A DNA stretch of 64,000 nucleotides. Origin: Bacteroidota bacterium. Its GTDB lineage: Bacteria; Bacteroidota; Bacteroidia; UBA4408. The notes beneath the pieces are model-generated. The model was not told where the DNA came from and made no database searches. It saw only the letters and a list, made by a program, of their open reading frames with translations. The stretch spans positions 913,501 to 977,500 of the forward strand of contig JADKCP010000001.1 in assembly GCA_016718805.1 (NCBI GenBank). Reading direction: 5' to 3'. The translations under genes and the position numbers were made by a program. The first letter of the stretch is position 1. Each line of letters opens with the position of its first letter. Below, in pieces: positions 43,542 to 53,510 of this stretch.

Positions 43542-44306
43542 ATGAAAAGCAACATTACACTCTTATTTTTTATCATCACTTCGGTGATTTATGCCCAATC
43601 AACAGTAGCTACCGATACTTCAATAAACAAACTTGATGCAGCTAAACAAAAGCAAGGATTATGGAAAGAAAAATTAGGTAACATGAGTAGCCAGGGTATT
43701 TACTTAAATAATAAAAAGGAAGGAACTTGGAAAATGTACTATCCTGATGGAATGATTGGAAACATTGATGAATACAAAAATGATAAACGAAACGGAATAA
43801 GTATAGATATTAAAAACAGTGGTTACTTGCGCAAGGAATGTTATTATAAAGATGATATATTGGATGGAATCTATAAACTCTACAATACAAATGGTCGCCC
43901 AGAGTTAGAATCGATGTATAAAAATGGTAAACTCAATGGACCAAAAAAGGTATATTATCAAAGTACTACACTTCAAGAAGAAAGTAATTTCATCGACGAC
44001 AAAAGAGATGGAGTTACTAAATGGTATTATGATGATGGGAAAATTTCTATTGAATATAATTATGTAAAAGGTAGCTTGGAAGGAATTCAAAAGGCTTATT
44101 ATAAAGAAGGTTCTCTAAATTCTGAAACCATGTATAAATACAACGTAATGCAAGGTGATTATAAAGAGTATTATGAGGATGGTAAAACCCTTAAGATTAG
44201 TGGAACTTACTCAAACGACAAAAAAGAAGGTACTTGGAAAGAATTTGACAAAGAAGGCAAATTATCTAAAGTAGAAAAATATAAAAACGACGAATTAGTA
44301 AAATAG
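43542..44306 (+). CDS. exported MORN-repeat protein (YwqK-like)
   Basis: The 254-residue protein has a signal peptide (about 1-18, ending YAQ) and about nine repeats of the type (E/D)G-x-W/x-K-x-Y-Y-x-(D/N)-G-x-(I/L), e.g. KEGTWKMYYPDGMIGNIDEY and LDGIYKLYNTNGRPELESMY. This is the MORN-variant repeat of YwqK proteins. Function is unknown; such proteins sit in the periplasm or at the surface in Bacteroidota. No obvious partner gene is adjacent. Confidence 0.82.
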   Translation: MKSNITLLFFIITSVIYAQSTVATDTSINKLDAAKQKQGLWKEKLGNMSSQGIYLNNKKEGTWKMYYPDGMIGNIDEYKNDKRNGISIDIKNSGYLRKECYYKDDILDGIYKLYNTNGRPELESMYKNGKLNGPKKVYYQSTTLQEESNFIDDKRDGVTKWYYDDGKISIEYNYVKGSLEGIQKAYYKEGSLNSETMYKYNVMQGDYKEYYEDGKTLKISGTYSNDKKEGTWKEFDKEGKLSKVEKYKNDELVK

Positions 44307-44378
44307 ATTAAAATTAGGATGTTATCTAAGCTTATGATTGAATAACTTAATAAAAATTTAAACAGATACTAAAAAGCT

Positions 44379-45902
44379 ATGGAAACTGATAAAAGAGCTA
44401 TTTTGATTATAATGGATGGTTGGGGTATAGGCGATGGTTCTTTATCTGATGTTATTGCAAATTCTGAGACTCCATTCGTGGACAGTTTGTATAAGAATTA
44501 TCCACATTCATGGCTACTTACTTCCGGCGAACATGTGGGTTTACCAGATGGTCAAATGGGCAACTCCGAAGTTGGCCACTTAAATATTGGTGCCGGTAGA
44601 GTGGTTTATCAAGATTTAGTTTTAATTAACAAATCGATTAAAGAAAAAAGTTTTTTTTCAAATAAAACACTTACTGATGCCTTGCAGTATGCAAAAGAAA
44701 GCGGTGTAAAGGTCCATTTGATGGGACTTGTTTCCAATGGAGGCGTGCACTCTTCACAACAGCATTTATATGCCTTGTGTGAAGCAACCATACAGCATGA
44801 ACTGAAGGATGTTTATATTCATTGCTTTACCGATGGACGGGATACAGATCCAAAAAGCGGATTGGGTTTTATCACACAGCTTCAAAATAAATTGGAAGGC
44901 ACATCCATAAAAATCGCCAGTGTTTGCGGAAGGTATTATGCAATGGATCGAGATAAAAGATGGGAACGAGTTAAACTTGCTTACAATCTTTTGGTGAAAG
45001 GTGAAGGAGAGTATTCGACAAATGCAATTTCAGCAGTTGAAGAATCATACATGAATAATTGTACAGATGAATTCATTAAACCTCAAGTCATTGTTGATAG
45101 TAATAACATTCCGCTTGCACAGATTGCAGAAAAGGATGTGGTAATTTGTTTTAATTTTAGAACTGATCGTTGTCGTGAATTAACCGAAGTGTTGACGCAA
45201 ACCGATTTACCAGAGTTTCAAATGAGTCGTAAGGATTTATTTTATGTTACGATGACAAATTATGACAATACCTATAAAAATGTTAGGCCTATTTTTGAGA
45301 AGGATAATTTAAATCTGACACTGGGGGAGGTTTTGGCGAATTCTGGAAAAAAGCAAATTAGAATTGCAGAAACAGAAAAGTATCCACATGTTACTTTCTT
45401 TTTTTCAGGTGGTAGAGAAGCTGAATTTAAAGCAGAGAAAAGAATACTTGTTCCTTCTCCTAAAGTGGCAACCTACGATTTGGAACCTCAAATGAGTGCG
45501 TATCATATAACTGATGCAATTTGTAAAGAACTCAAAGAAAAGACTGCAGATTTCGTGTGTTTGAATTTCGCTAATGCTGATATGGTTGGGCATACCGGAG
45601 TTTATACCGCAGTAAAAAAGGCGGTTGAAACGGTTGATACTTGTGTGCAAAAAGTTGTTGAAACAGCAATTGCTTCTGATTATTCAATTATCATTATTGC
45701 AGATCATGGTAATGCAGATTACGAAATTAACGAAGATGGATCACCAAATACTGCGCACACCACCAATCCAGTTCCCTGTATTTTAATTGACAGAAATTTT
45801 AAACTAGTCAACAATGGCAAATTAGCCGATGTAGCACCCACTATTTTAAAATTAATGCAGCTCCCTAAGCCTGCTGAAATGACCGGCAATTCACTGGTTT
45901 AA
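44379..45902 (+). CDS. gpmI: 2,3-bisphosphoglycerate-independent phosphoglycerate mutase
   Basis: The 507-residue enzyme has the metal ligand Asp13 in IIMDGWGIGD, the phosphorylated Ser63 in MGNSEVGHLNIG, HCFTDGRDTDPKSG, RYYAMDRDKRWER, NADMVGHTG and ADHGNAD. It interconverts 3- and 2-phosphoglycerate in glycolysis. It is monocistronic, with a 463-bp gap to the next gene. Confidence 0.96.
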   Translation: METDKRAILIIMDGWGIGDGSLSDVIANSETPFVDSLYKNYPHSWLLTSGEHVGLPDGQMGNSEVGHLNIGAGRVVYQDLVLINKSIKEKSFFSNKTLTDALQYAKESGVKVHLMGLVSNGGVHSSQQHLYALCEATIQHELKDVYIHCFTDGRDTDPKSGLGFITQLQNKLEGTSIKIASVCGRYYAMDRDKRWERVKLAYNLLVKGEGEYSTNAISAVEESYMNNCTDEFIKPQVIVDSNNIPLAQIAEKDVVICFNFRTDRCRELTEVLTQTDLPEFQMSRKDLFYVTMTNYDNTYKNVRPIFEKDNLNLTLGEVLANSGKKQIRIAETEKYPHVTFFFSGGREAEFKAEKRILVPSPKVATYDLEPQMSAYHITDAICKELKEKTADFVCLNFANADMVGHTGVYTAVKKAVETVDTCVQKVVETAIASDYSIIIIADHGNADYEINEDGSPNTAHTTNPVPCILIDRNFKLVNNGKLADVAPTILKLMQLPKPAEMTGNSLV

Positions 45903-45988
45903 CAAAAAGTTGAATTTTTTTTTCAAAATGATGTAACCTTTTTATTCAAGAAAAGGTAAAAGTCTATGTGTTTTTTCTAGGATTGAGA

Positions 45989-46068
45989 TTCTTGCGCTTT
46001 CCGGCATGTTTTGATAAAACATTTTGAAATTCACCATCATGAATACAAAATTGCCGGAAGCGCAGGAA
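45989..46068 (+). repeat. imperfect inverted repeat, 17-bp arms
   Basis: The left arm 45989-46006 (contains TGCGCTTTCCGGCA) and right arm 46052-46068 (contains TGCCGGAAGCGCA) pair over 17 bases with one T-G pair and one bulged T. The loop is 45 bases. The arms are much richer in G+C than the surroundings. A shorter hairpin (ACCTTTT/AAAAGGT, 45936-45957) lies just before it. Origin is unknown. Confidence 0.7.
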
Positions 46069-46151
46069 CTTAATTCGGAAATTAGAAAATGAAAATAATT
46101 CCAATTATTGGAAACATTCAACAATTCGAGCACTCGTTATTTGATACTACT

Positions 46152-46234
46152 AGCTATGTAACTCCGATGAATTTTTAAAAGAAATTTATTGAATGGTTCA
46201 CCATGAAAACCTAAATTCATCGGAGATTACAGCT
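46152..46234 (+). repeat. inverted repeat with perfect 13-bp core
   Basis: CTCCGATGAATTT (46162-46174) and AAATTCATCGGAG (46213-46225) are perfect complements with a 38-base loop. Beyond a one-base bulge GTAA/TTAC pair, and beyond a two-base bulge AGCT/AGCT pair, giving about 21 pairs. There is no T-run after it, so it is not a simple terminator. Confidence 0.7.
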
Positions 46235-46308
46235 TATTCTTAGAATATATTTTCTGAATTGAAAAGTTTCATTGGTTAATTTTTAAGGGGTTAATTATTT
46301 ACCAAATG

Positions 46309-46338
46309 GGGATGCTGAAAGGCATCCCTTTCTTTTTT
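46309..46338 (+). terminator. hairpin terminator upstream of the radical SAM gene
   Basis: GGGATGC (46309-46315), a six-base loop, GCATCCC (46322-46328), then a T-rich tail. It is over 400 bases downstream of gpmI, so it ends either a long gpmI 3' tail or a separate RNA made from this gap. Confidence 0.7.
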
Positions 46339-46365
46339 CACTGAAAGTGCTTTTATTGATACAGT

Positions 46366-47898
46366 ATGTATCGTTTTTCTATATTTGAAAAAATGATAGG
46401 AAACAAAGTACTCCTCTTTAATCCAAGAGCAGCAAACAATAAACCACGTATACCAAATTCAATTCTAGCAATAGCGGCAAGCATCGAGGGCAGCTATGAT
46501 TATGCAATTGTTGATGGAAATTTAGAAAGCGAACCACTGAAGGTACTAATAAGTCACTTTAAAAGTGGTAACTATAAATACTTCGGCTGTACTTGTATGC
46601 CCGGACCTCAGTTAAAGCAGGCCATTCCATTTACAAAACAGATTAAAGAGTTATTCCCAACAATAAAGATTATTTGGGGTGGTTATTTTCCGAGCAATCA
46701 ATATAAATCTGTTCTTAATTCGGGATGGGTAGATGTGGTGATCAATGGTCCGGGCGATAAGGCATTTCCACTTCTTCTTAATGCTTATGAAACAGCTGGT
46801 TCCATTGAGAATATACCCAATCTTATTTTTAAAAACGGAAATTCATTTGTTAAAACCCCCAAAGATGAGTTGTACGATTTAGATAGTTTGAATTCATTAC
46901 CTTATTCAAAATTAAGTTCGTTTTATCCCCTGCAAAAGTATTTAGGGAAAACGTATTTAGGATCAAAAACTATTGCTTATCATTCAAGTTTTGGTTGCCC
47001 GTTTACTTGTTCATTTTGTGCGGTTGTACCAATTTACAATGCACGCTGGAAAGGGAAATCAGCGCTAGGGATATTTAATGATATTAAATTTTTAAAAACT
47101 GAGTATGGTGGAAATGCCATTGAGTTTCACGACAATAATTTTTTTGTGTCTGAAAAACGCACAGTTGAATTTGCAAAATTAATTCGTAATGAAAATATGA
47201 TTTGGTGGGGCGAAGGGAGAATAGACACATTGAATAAATACTCCGATGAATCATTAAAGATTATGAGAGAATCGGGTTGTAAGATGATTTTTTTTGGTGC
47301 TGAAACAGGAAACGATGCTGTTTTAAAAAGAATGGATAAAGGTGGAACCCAAACAGGGCAACAGATTAAGGATTTTGCATTCCGTTTAAAACAATTTGAT
47401 ATTATTCCTGAGTATTCATTTGTGTTGGGTTTGCCTGGCGAATCAGCACAAACTGTATTGGCCCAAATAAAACAAGATATTTCTTTTATAAAGGAAATAA
47501 AAGAAATAAATCCCCAAACAGAAATTATCATTTACCTCTACAGTCCTGTTCCTACTGAAGGTTCAGAAATGTATCAACAAGTTTTGAATAGCGGCTTTCG
47601 ATTTCCAGAAGAATTGGAAGATTGGCTAAGTCCTTCCTGGGAAAAGTTTGATTTACGTAAAAATCCACTAACTCCATGGTTAAATTCAGTAATGATAGAT
47701 GAAATTAAAAATTTTGAAACTGTATTGAACGGATATTTCCCAACAGTTTCAGATATTCGACTTACTCCCCTAAAACGTAGAATATTGCGTGCAATTTCAG
47801 CAATTAGATACAAAACCGGATTTTATCATTTTCCAATTGAAATTAAATTGTTACAGAAATTATGGAAATATCGTCAGCCGGAGATTCAGGGATTTTAA
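46366..47898 (+). CDS. radical SAM protein with N-terminal cobalamin-binding-like domain
   Basis: In this 510-residue protein residues 10-160 resemble the B12-binding Rossmann domain of BchE-type enzymes (KVLLFNPRAANNKPRIPNS, IIWGGYFPS), but the DxHxxG base-off motif is not seen. The radical SAM core has CPFTCSFC (CxxxCxxC), GGNAIEFHDNNFFVS, GEGRIDTL and FFGAETGNDAVLKRM. Such enzymes methylate or rearrange unactivated carbons; substrate unknown. An internal ATG at 46393 could also be the start. It is 8 bases before a methyltransferase gene. Confidence 0.85.
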   Translation: MYRFSIFEKMIGNKVLLFNPRAANNKPRIPNSILAIAASIEGSYDYAIVDGNLESEPLKVLISHFKSGNYKYFGCTCMPGPQLKQAIPFTKQIKELFPTIKIIWGGYFPSNQYKSVLNSGWVDVVINGPGDKAFPLLLNAYETAGSIENIPNLIFKNGNSFVKTPKDELYDLDSLNSLPYSKLSSFYPLQKYLGKTYLGSKTIAYHSSFGCPFTCSFCAVVPIYNARWKGKSALGIFNDIKFLKTEYGGNAIEFHDNNFFVSEKRTVEFAKLIRNENMIWWGEGRIDTLNKYSDESLKIMRESGCKMIFFGAETGNDAVLKRMDKGGTQTGQQIKDFAFRLKQFDIIPEYSFVLGLPGESAQTVLAQIKQDISFIKEIKEINPQTEIIIYLYSPVPTEGSEMYQQVLNSGFRFPEELEDWLSPSWEKFDLRKNPLTPWLNSVMIDEIKNFETVLNGYFPTVSDIRLTPLKRRILRAISAIRYKTGFYHFPIEIKLLQKLWKYRQPEIQGF

Positions 47899-47906
47899 AA
47901 AATTAC

Positions 47907-48584
47907 ATGTTGAGAAGAAATGTGCGGAAGCTTTTAAGGTTATTTCTTTCATTCAGCTACAAACCTTTTTTAGAGCAATATTTAACAAAACCAAGAAATT
48001 ACAAGCATGCAGGAATTAAACTAACGATTCCTCCAGGTGTGTTCCATCCAAAATTCTTTTTTAGTACTCAGTTTTTAATTGAATTTTTAACGGAAAAAGA
48101 TCTTAAAGGAAGAGAGATATTAGAATTAGGAGCAGGTAGTGGAATTATATCATTTATCCTTACAAAAAATAATAATCGTGTTACAGCAAGCGACATTAGC
48201 AATATTGCAGTGAAAGCCTTGTATAGCAATCAACAGGTAAATAATGTAAAATTTGACATTGTACATTCAGATTTATTTGATTCGATTCCAGCAAAGAAAT
48301 TTGAAGTAGTAATAATTAATCCTCCCTATTATAAACATACTCCGAAGTTGGATGCAGAGTATGCTTGGTATTGCGGTGAAAAATTAGAATATTTTCAAAA
48401 ATTATTTTCTCAGATACACAACTTTCTAGCGACAGATGCAGCTATTTGGATGGTGCTTTCAGAAGATTGCGATATAAATGGAATAATAAAACTTGCAGAG
48501 GAAAATAATTTTTCAATGAAACTGATTGCAAAAAAGAGCTACTTGCTTGAACTTAATTTTATATTCTCAATAAAATTAAATTAA
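47907..48584 (+). CDS. HemK/RsmC-type methyltransferase
   Basis: The 225-residue protein has motif I ILELGAGSGIISFIL, DISNIAVKAL and the IINPPYYKHT motif IV (NPPY), typical of enzymes that methylate a planar amino group in RNA, DNA or protein. The ATG at 47907 lies 8 bases after the radical SAM stop; an earlier start at 47862 would overlap that gene. Its end overlaps the convergent nuoN gene by 9 bases. The substrate is unknown. Confidence 0.8.
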   Translation: MLRRNVRKLLRLFLSFSYKPFLEQYLTKPRNYKHAGIKLTIPPGVFHPKFFFSTQFLIEFLTEKDLKGREILELGAGSGIISFILTKNNNRVTASDISNIAVKALYSNQQVNNVKFDIVHSDLFDSIPAKKFEVVIINPPYYKHTPKLDAEYAWYCGEKLEYFQKLFSQIHNFLATDAAIWMVLSEDCDINGIIKLAEENNFSMKLIAKKSYLLELNFIFSIKLN

Positions 48585-49949
48585 TTGAATTAACCATCCA
48601 GGTGCAATTCCCAGAACCAGCATTAAAATAAATGTTATAACCAATATCAATTGATGCGTAAAACTAACTTCAATGGCTTGAGTACTTTTATCTTGTTTAA
48701 AGTACATAGCAATTATCAGCTTAAAATAATAGTAAATACCTATTAATGAAGCAACTATTGCAATTAATACCAGCCATGTATAATGGGCTTCAACGGCAGC
48801 TGTAAAAATGTAGTATTTAGCAAAAAATCCTGCAAGGGGAGGTATTCCTGCTAACGACAAAAGGGCTAAAGTCATTACAAATGCTAAAAATGGATTACGT
48901 TTATTCATACCATTAAAACTTTCTATAGCATCTTCTTTTGTCCTTAAAATTGAATACAAGACTGTGAACGAAGCAATACTTGCAACTGAATATGCCGATG
49001 CATAAAACAGAATACTAGAAGCTGCAATTTTACTTAACGAAAGCAGTGCAATCAGCATATATCCTGCATGTGCAATGCTTGAAAATGCTAATAATCGTTT
49101 CACGCTTGTTTGATAAGCTGCTGAAATATTTCCAACTAATAAAGTTATTGCACAAATAATTCCTAGACTATCACTCCAACTACTATTTATTTGTGCGAAG
49201 CTTGTTGCGAACAAGCGGAAAAATGCTGCAAATGCTGCAGTTTTTACAACTGTCGACATAAATGCAGTAATACTAAGTGGCGATCCTTGATAAACGTCCG
49301 GTGCCCAAAAATGAAAAGGAACGGCGGCTATTTTAAAGGATAATCCAACTAGAATCATCAATACTCCCGCTGTAAACATTAGAGGTAAATTTTCAACATA
49401 TGATTGAATGAACTGTGTAATTTTATGTAGATGAAATGAACCTGTTGTACCGTAAATTAATGCAATCCCAAATAGTAAAAAACCGGTTGCAAAAGAACCC
49501 ATTAGAAAATATTTAATTGCCGCTTCATTACTTCTTAAATCATTTTTCTTACTACCTGCCAAAACATAAAGTGATAATGAAAGTATTTCAATACCTAAAA
49601 AAAGCATTACCATGTTGTTGTAACTCACCATACATAGTGTGCCTACTAAGCAAAAAATCACCAAAGAAGTATGGTCGGTAATATTGGTTTCGTTAGTAAA
49701 ATAATCTCTAGACATAAAGAACCACAGAATACTAACAACACTTATTAAAACAGTAAAACTAATTGCGAAATTGTCGAATACCATCATTTCATTGTAATAA
49801 TGAATGTTAGTATCCCAATCTTTGATAGCAGCTGCAATAACAGCAAGTAAGCTAAGTATTACAATCGGAAAAAGACGCTTTTTAAAATTAAAAATTTCTG
49901 CAAGTAGCGACAGTACACCAATTCCGGAAAGTAGTAACAGTGATTTCAT
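48576..49949 (-). CDS. nuoN: NADH-quinone oxidoreductase subunit N
   Basis: The 457-residue antiporter-like membrane subunit has about 13-14 helices. It has the proton-channel core with FKIAAVPFHFWAPDVYQGSP (Lys and His in helices 7-8) and LLAFSSIAHAGYMLIAL. It is the last gene of the nuoG-N operon, 48 bases after nuoM. It forms part of the proton-pumping arm of complex I. Confidence 0.93.
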   Translation of the reverse strand: MKSLLLLSGIGVLSLLAEIFNFKKRLFPIVILSLLAVIAAAIKDWDTNIHYYNEMMVFDNFAISFTVLISVVSILWFFMSRDYFTNETNITDHTSLVIFCLVGTLCMVSYNNMVMLFLGIEILSLSLYVLAGSKKNDLRSNEAAIKYFLMGSFATGFLLFGIALIYGTTGSFHLHKITQFIQSYVENLPLMFTAGVLMILVGLSFKIAAVPFHFWAPDVYQGSPLSITAFMSTVVKTAAFAAFFRLFATSFAQINSSWSDSLGIICAITLLVGNISAAYQTSVKRLLAFSSIAHAGYMLIALLSLSKIAASSILFYASAYSVASIASFTVLYSILRTKEDAIESFNGMNKRNPFLAFVMTLALLSLAGIPPLAGFFAKYYIFTAAVEAHYTWLVLIAIVASLIGIYYYFKLIIAMYFKQDKSTQAIEVSFTHQLILVITFILMLVLGIAPGWLIQLI

Positions 49950-49997
49950 ATTCTGATTAACTTTATTTCATAAGTAAATTATTCAACTTACTTCATA

Positions 49998-51449
49998 TTA
50001 TTTTAGTAGGGTCAATAAATTAACGATAGCCGGTTCTGATAGTTTTAACAAGGGTTTAGGGTAAAAGCCAAACGCAAGTACCATGAGCACTACAGGTATA
50101 AGTATCGCCATTTCTTCAGTATTCATATCAGTAAATTTTGAAGTAGTTGAATTTACTTCTCCGAGCATCGATTTTTGATAAGCGTTTAACATATACACTG
50201 CGCCTAGAATAATTGAAATTCCGGCAACTGCTGCCATCCACATATTGTATTGGAAAATTCCATTCATTAATAGAAACTCTCCAATAAATCCATTCGTTAA
50301 AGGAAGAGCAACACTTCCAAGCATCACAATCATGAAAGCAGTGGCAAATTGTGGAGCAATTGATCGCACACCTCCAAGTTGTGTTAAATCTCTTGTTGAG
50401 GTTCTTTCTTCAATTTCATCTACTATATAAAATAATGCAAAAACATTAATTCCATGACTTACCATTTGCACCATAGCGCCCTGCAGACCTTGCACTGTTA
50501 AACTAAAAATACCAGCTGAAATTAGTCCAACGTGTGCAATTGAAGAATAGGCAATTAATCGCTTCAAATCTTTTTGAACAATCGCAATGCAGGAAGCATA
50601 CACTACACCAATAATTGAAAGTGTAATTGCAACATTTCCCCATTCATGAACACCTGCAGGCACTATCGGAAGTAACCAGCGAAGAAGTCCATAAATCCCC
50701 ATTTTAAGCATAATTCCCGAAAGAAGCATTGTTCCTTGAGTTGGGGCTACTGTATAAGTATCAGGCTGCCAGGTATGAAATGGAAAAACAGGCATTTTTA
50801 TCGCAAAAGCGATAAACAGACCCCAGAATAAAATACTTTGTGTAGCAATAGGAAGGGCTCTTCCTGCTGCATATAATTCCTGTATATCGAAACTGCGACT
50901 TGGAGTATGAAGATATATAAAGATCAATGCAACCAGCATTAACAAGCTACCGGCAATTGTATAGAGGAAAAATTTAAAAGTAATTTTTGCTCTATTTTCG
51001 CCTCCCCAGAAAAGACAAATAAAATAAATTGGCAAAAGTGCGAGTTCCCAAAAAATGTAAAACAAAAAACCATCCATCGCAGTAAAAACGCCAATTAGAG
51101 CCATTTGCATAAATAAAATCAGAGAATAAAAGGCAGATGGATTAACATAATTTTTTTTATGAAATGATGAGAGAATGATAAATGGAATCAATAAGTTGGT
51201 TAGTAAAACTAATACAGCAGAAATCCCGTCAATTCCAACCTTGAAACTAATACCTAAGGAAGGAATCCACCAAAAATCTAAAATAAATTGAGTGCTTGCA
51301 TCCTGCTTGAATTGTGCAAGCATTAACAAAGTTGGCACGAGCTGCAAAAGAGAAAAGCCAAGCGCAAATTTCTTCGCATTTTCGCCCTTAATTAAAAGCA
51401 CAACCAAGGATGAAATTAAAGGAACTAAAAGTAATAATGCACTAATCAT
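49998..51449 (-). CDS. nuoM: NADH-quinone oxidoreductase subunit M
   Basis: The 483-residue subunit has about 14 helices. FAIKMPVFPFHTWQPDTYTV and LKRLIAYSSIAHVGLISAGI are the conserved proton-channel segments, and an essential Glu lies in FWELALLPIYF. It sits between nuoL (103-base gap) and nuoN (48-base gap). Confidence 0.95.
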   Translation of the reverse strand: MISALLLLVPLISSLVVLLIKGENAKKFALGFSLLQLVPTLLMLAQFKQDASTQFILDFWWIPSLGISFKVGIDGISAVLVLLTNLLIPFIILSSFHKKNYVNPSAFYSLILFMQMALIGVFTAMDGFLFYIFWELALLPIYFICLFWGGENRAKITFKFFLYTIAGSLLMLVALIFIYLHTPSRSFDIQELYAAGRALPIATQSILFWGLFIAFAIKMPVFPFHTWQPDTYTVAPTQGTMLLSGIMLKMGIYGLLRWLLPIVPAGVHEWGNVAITLSIIGVVYASCIAIVQKDLKRLIAYSSIAHVGLISAGIFSLTVQGLQGAMVQMVSHGINVFALFYIVDEIEERTSTRDLTQLGGVRSIAPQFATAFMIVMLGSVALPLTNGFIGEFLLMNGIFQYNMWMAAVAGISIILGAVYMLNAYQKSMLGEVNSTTSKFTDMNTEEMAILIPVVLMVLAFGFYPKPLLKLSEPAIVNLLTLLK

Positions 51450-51552
51450 AGTTTTTTTTGTGATATATTTTTACTTGTCTTTTGTAACACTCAGAAGTAT
51501 TCTTAGTATAAGTACTTGCTCAATATTACTTATTGTAATAACTGAATACCAT

Positions 51553-53463
51553 TTAAATTAATAGTTTAAAAAATAATAACAGTGCAATACTGATTACCAT
51601 GGCAAATATGTAGAAGCCTGTACTTCCTGTTTGAATAAGCCGAATAACTCCACTGCTCCATACTACTGAACGCCCAATAAATTGAACAAAGCCATCAATA
51701 ACGGAATGTTCTATAATGTTTTGAAACTGCAGTGATATCCAGCTTAATGGTTTACTAATTATAGCTGAATAAAATTCATCCACATAATATTTATGATATA
51801 CTAATTTGTGTAAAAACTTAATTGGTTGTTCATCATTTACTGGAGTTTCTTTAAGTTTAACGTACTTATTGTATGCAACATAAATGGCGATTAATGCTGA
51901 TAAAATAGCTACACCCATTAAACTCCACTCAGCGGCATGAGAAACATCATGTGGCAACATACGAATATCAGCATCAGCAAAAACAGGGTCCATGAAATTT
52001 TTTAAAAAATGTGGAACATGAAAAATTTCTGGTAATCCTAAAAATCCTCCGAAAATGGAAAGAACAGCAAGTGCAATCAAAGGAATTGTAATACTTCGCG
52101 GCGATTCATGTAAATGATGCAATTGGTCTTTTGTCCCTCTGAAATCGCCATAGAATGTGAGATAAAATAAGCGAAACATATAAAAAGCTGTCATTATTGA
52201 AACACAAATACCTAACAACCAAAACACTTTATTATGGGCAAATACGTGTGCAAGTATTTCATCTTTACTAAAAAAGCCGGCAAATGGAGGAATTCCGCTA
52301 ATTGCAATTGTGCCGATCATAAAAGTTAGAAAGGTAACAGGTAAGTGTTTTTTTAAACCTCCCATTTTGCGAATGTCTTGTTCGCCACTCATGGCATGAA
52401 TTACACTTCCAGCTCCAAGAAATAATAACGCTTTGAAAAATGCATGGGTCATCACATGGAATACACCGCTGGAAAAAGCGCCAACACCTAATGCAAGAAA
52501 CATTAATCCCAACTGACTTACTGTTGAGTATGCAAGCACCTTTTTAATGTCGTTTTGAGCCAATCCTATAGTTGCAGCAAATAAGGCAGTTAATAGTCCA
52601 ATTACAGCAATTATTTCCATGGTAATTGGAGATAAAGCAAATAAAATATTGCTCCGAGCTATCATATAAATTCCGGCTGTTACCATGGTTGCAGCGTGAA
52701 TTAATGCAGAAACAGGAGTCGGTCCTGCCATAGCGTCTGGTAACCATGTGTAAAGTGGTATTTGTGCACTTTTACCAATAGCCCCAATAAATAATAATGC
52801 AGTAATGATAGTGAGTGTATGATGATCAGAAATAAAGGACTTTGCTTGACTGAAAACTGAACTGTACTCAATACTTCCAAACGTTGTAAAAATGAGCACA
52901 ATACCTAACAAAAAGCCCAAATCACCAATTCGGTTCATAATAAAGGCTTTCTTAGCAGCATTGTTATAATTGTTATTTTTAAACCAGAAGCCAATTAATA
53001 AATAAGAACATAAGCCAACTCCTTCCCAACCAACAAACATTAAGAGATAATTAGAGCCAAGAACCAGCAACAACATAAAGAACACAAATAGATTCAAGTA
53101 TGAGAAAAATTTGTTGTGGTTTTCATCATCATGCATATAGCCTGTGCTGTAAACATGTATTAAAAAGCCAACACCGGTAATAATTAATAAAAACAAAGAA
53201 GAGAGAGGATCTAATAAAAAAGAAAAGGAAACTGAAAAATTTCCTGCCATTATCCAATCTAAAAGTACATAAGTAAAAGTTCTGTTTTCCTGCGGTAGTA
53301 TTAATAATTGTACGAATAAGAATACCGAAATAGCGAAGGAAATAAATACCATCCCACTGGCTATTATTCCACTGGTAGACTTGGATAATTTATTTCCAAA
53401 TAATCCTAAGATTAAGAAGCCGATGAAAGGGAAAATTGGAATAAGTGTAACTAAATTTGTCAT
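51553..53463 (-). CDS. nuoL: NADH-quinone oxidoreductase subunit L
   Basis: The 636-residue subunit has about 16 helices. VGWEGVGLCSYLLIGFW, GKSAQIPLYTWLPDAMAGPT, TPVSALIHAATMVTAGIY and DIKKVLAYSTVSQLGLMFLA are all present. The C-terminal lateral helix that couples the antiporter subunits is expected in the last 120 residues (LHKLVYHKYYVDEFY marks its start). Confidence 0.96.
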   Translation of the reverse strand: MTNLVTLIPIFPFIGFLILGLFGNKLSKSTSGIIASGMVFISFAISVFLFVQLLILPQENRTFTYVLLDWIMAGNFSVSFSFLLDPLSSLFLLIITGVGFLIHVYSTGYMHDDENHNKFFSYLNLFVFFMLLLVLGSNYLLMFVGWEGVGLCSYLLIGFWFKNNNYNNAAKKAFIMNRIGDLGFLLGIVLIFTTFGSIEYSSVFSQAKSFISDHHTLTIITALLFIGAIGKSAQIPLYTWLPDAMAGPTPVSALIHAATMVTAGIYMIARSNILFALSPITMEIIAVIGLLTALFAATIGLAQNDIKKVLAYSTVSQLGLMFLALGVGAFSSGVFHVMTHAFFKALLFLGAGSVIHAMSGEQDIRKMGGLKKHLPVTFLTFMIGTIAISGIPPFAGFFSKDEILAHVFAHNKVFWLLGICVSIMTAFYMFRLFYLTFYGDFRGTKDQLHHLHESPRSITIPLIALAVLSIFGGFLGLPEIFHVPHFLKNFMDPVFADADIRMLPHDVSHAAEWSLMGVAILSALIAIYVAYNKYVKLKETPVNDEQPIKFLHKLVYHKYYVDEFYSAIISKPLSWISLQFQNIIEHSVIDGFVQFIGRSVVWSSGVIRLIQTGSTGFYIFAMVISIALLLFFKLLI

Positions 53464-53510
53464 AATTGTTATAATTGAGCTGTAGTGCTTATTTCATCTT
53501 AAAACAGCAA

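Noticed and set aside
45942..46133. 63-codon minus-strand open frame in the gpmI gap
   Set aside because: It spans a GC-rich inverted repeat, which explains the base pattern better; no family resemblance.
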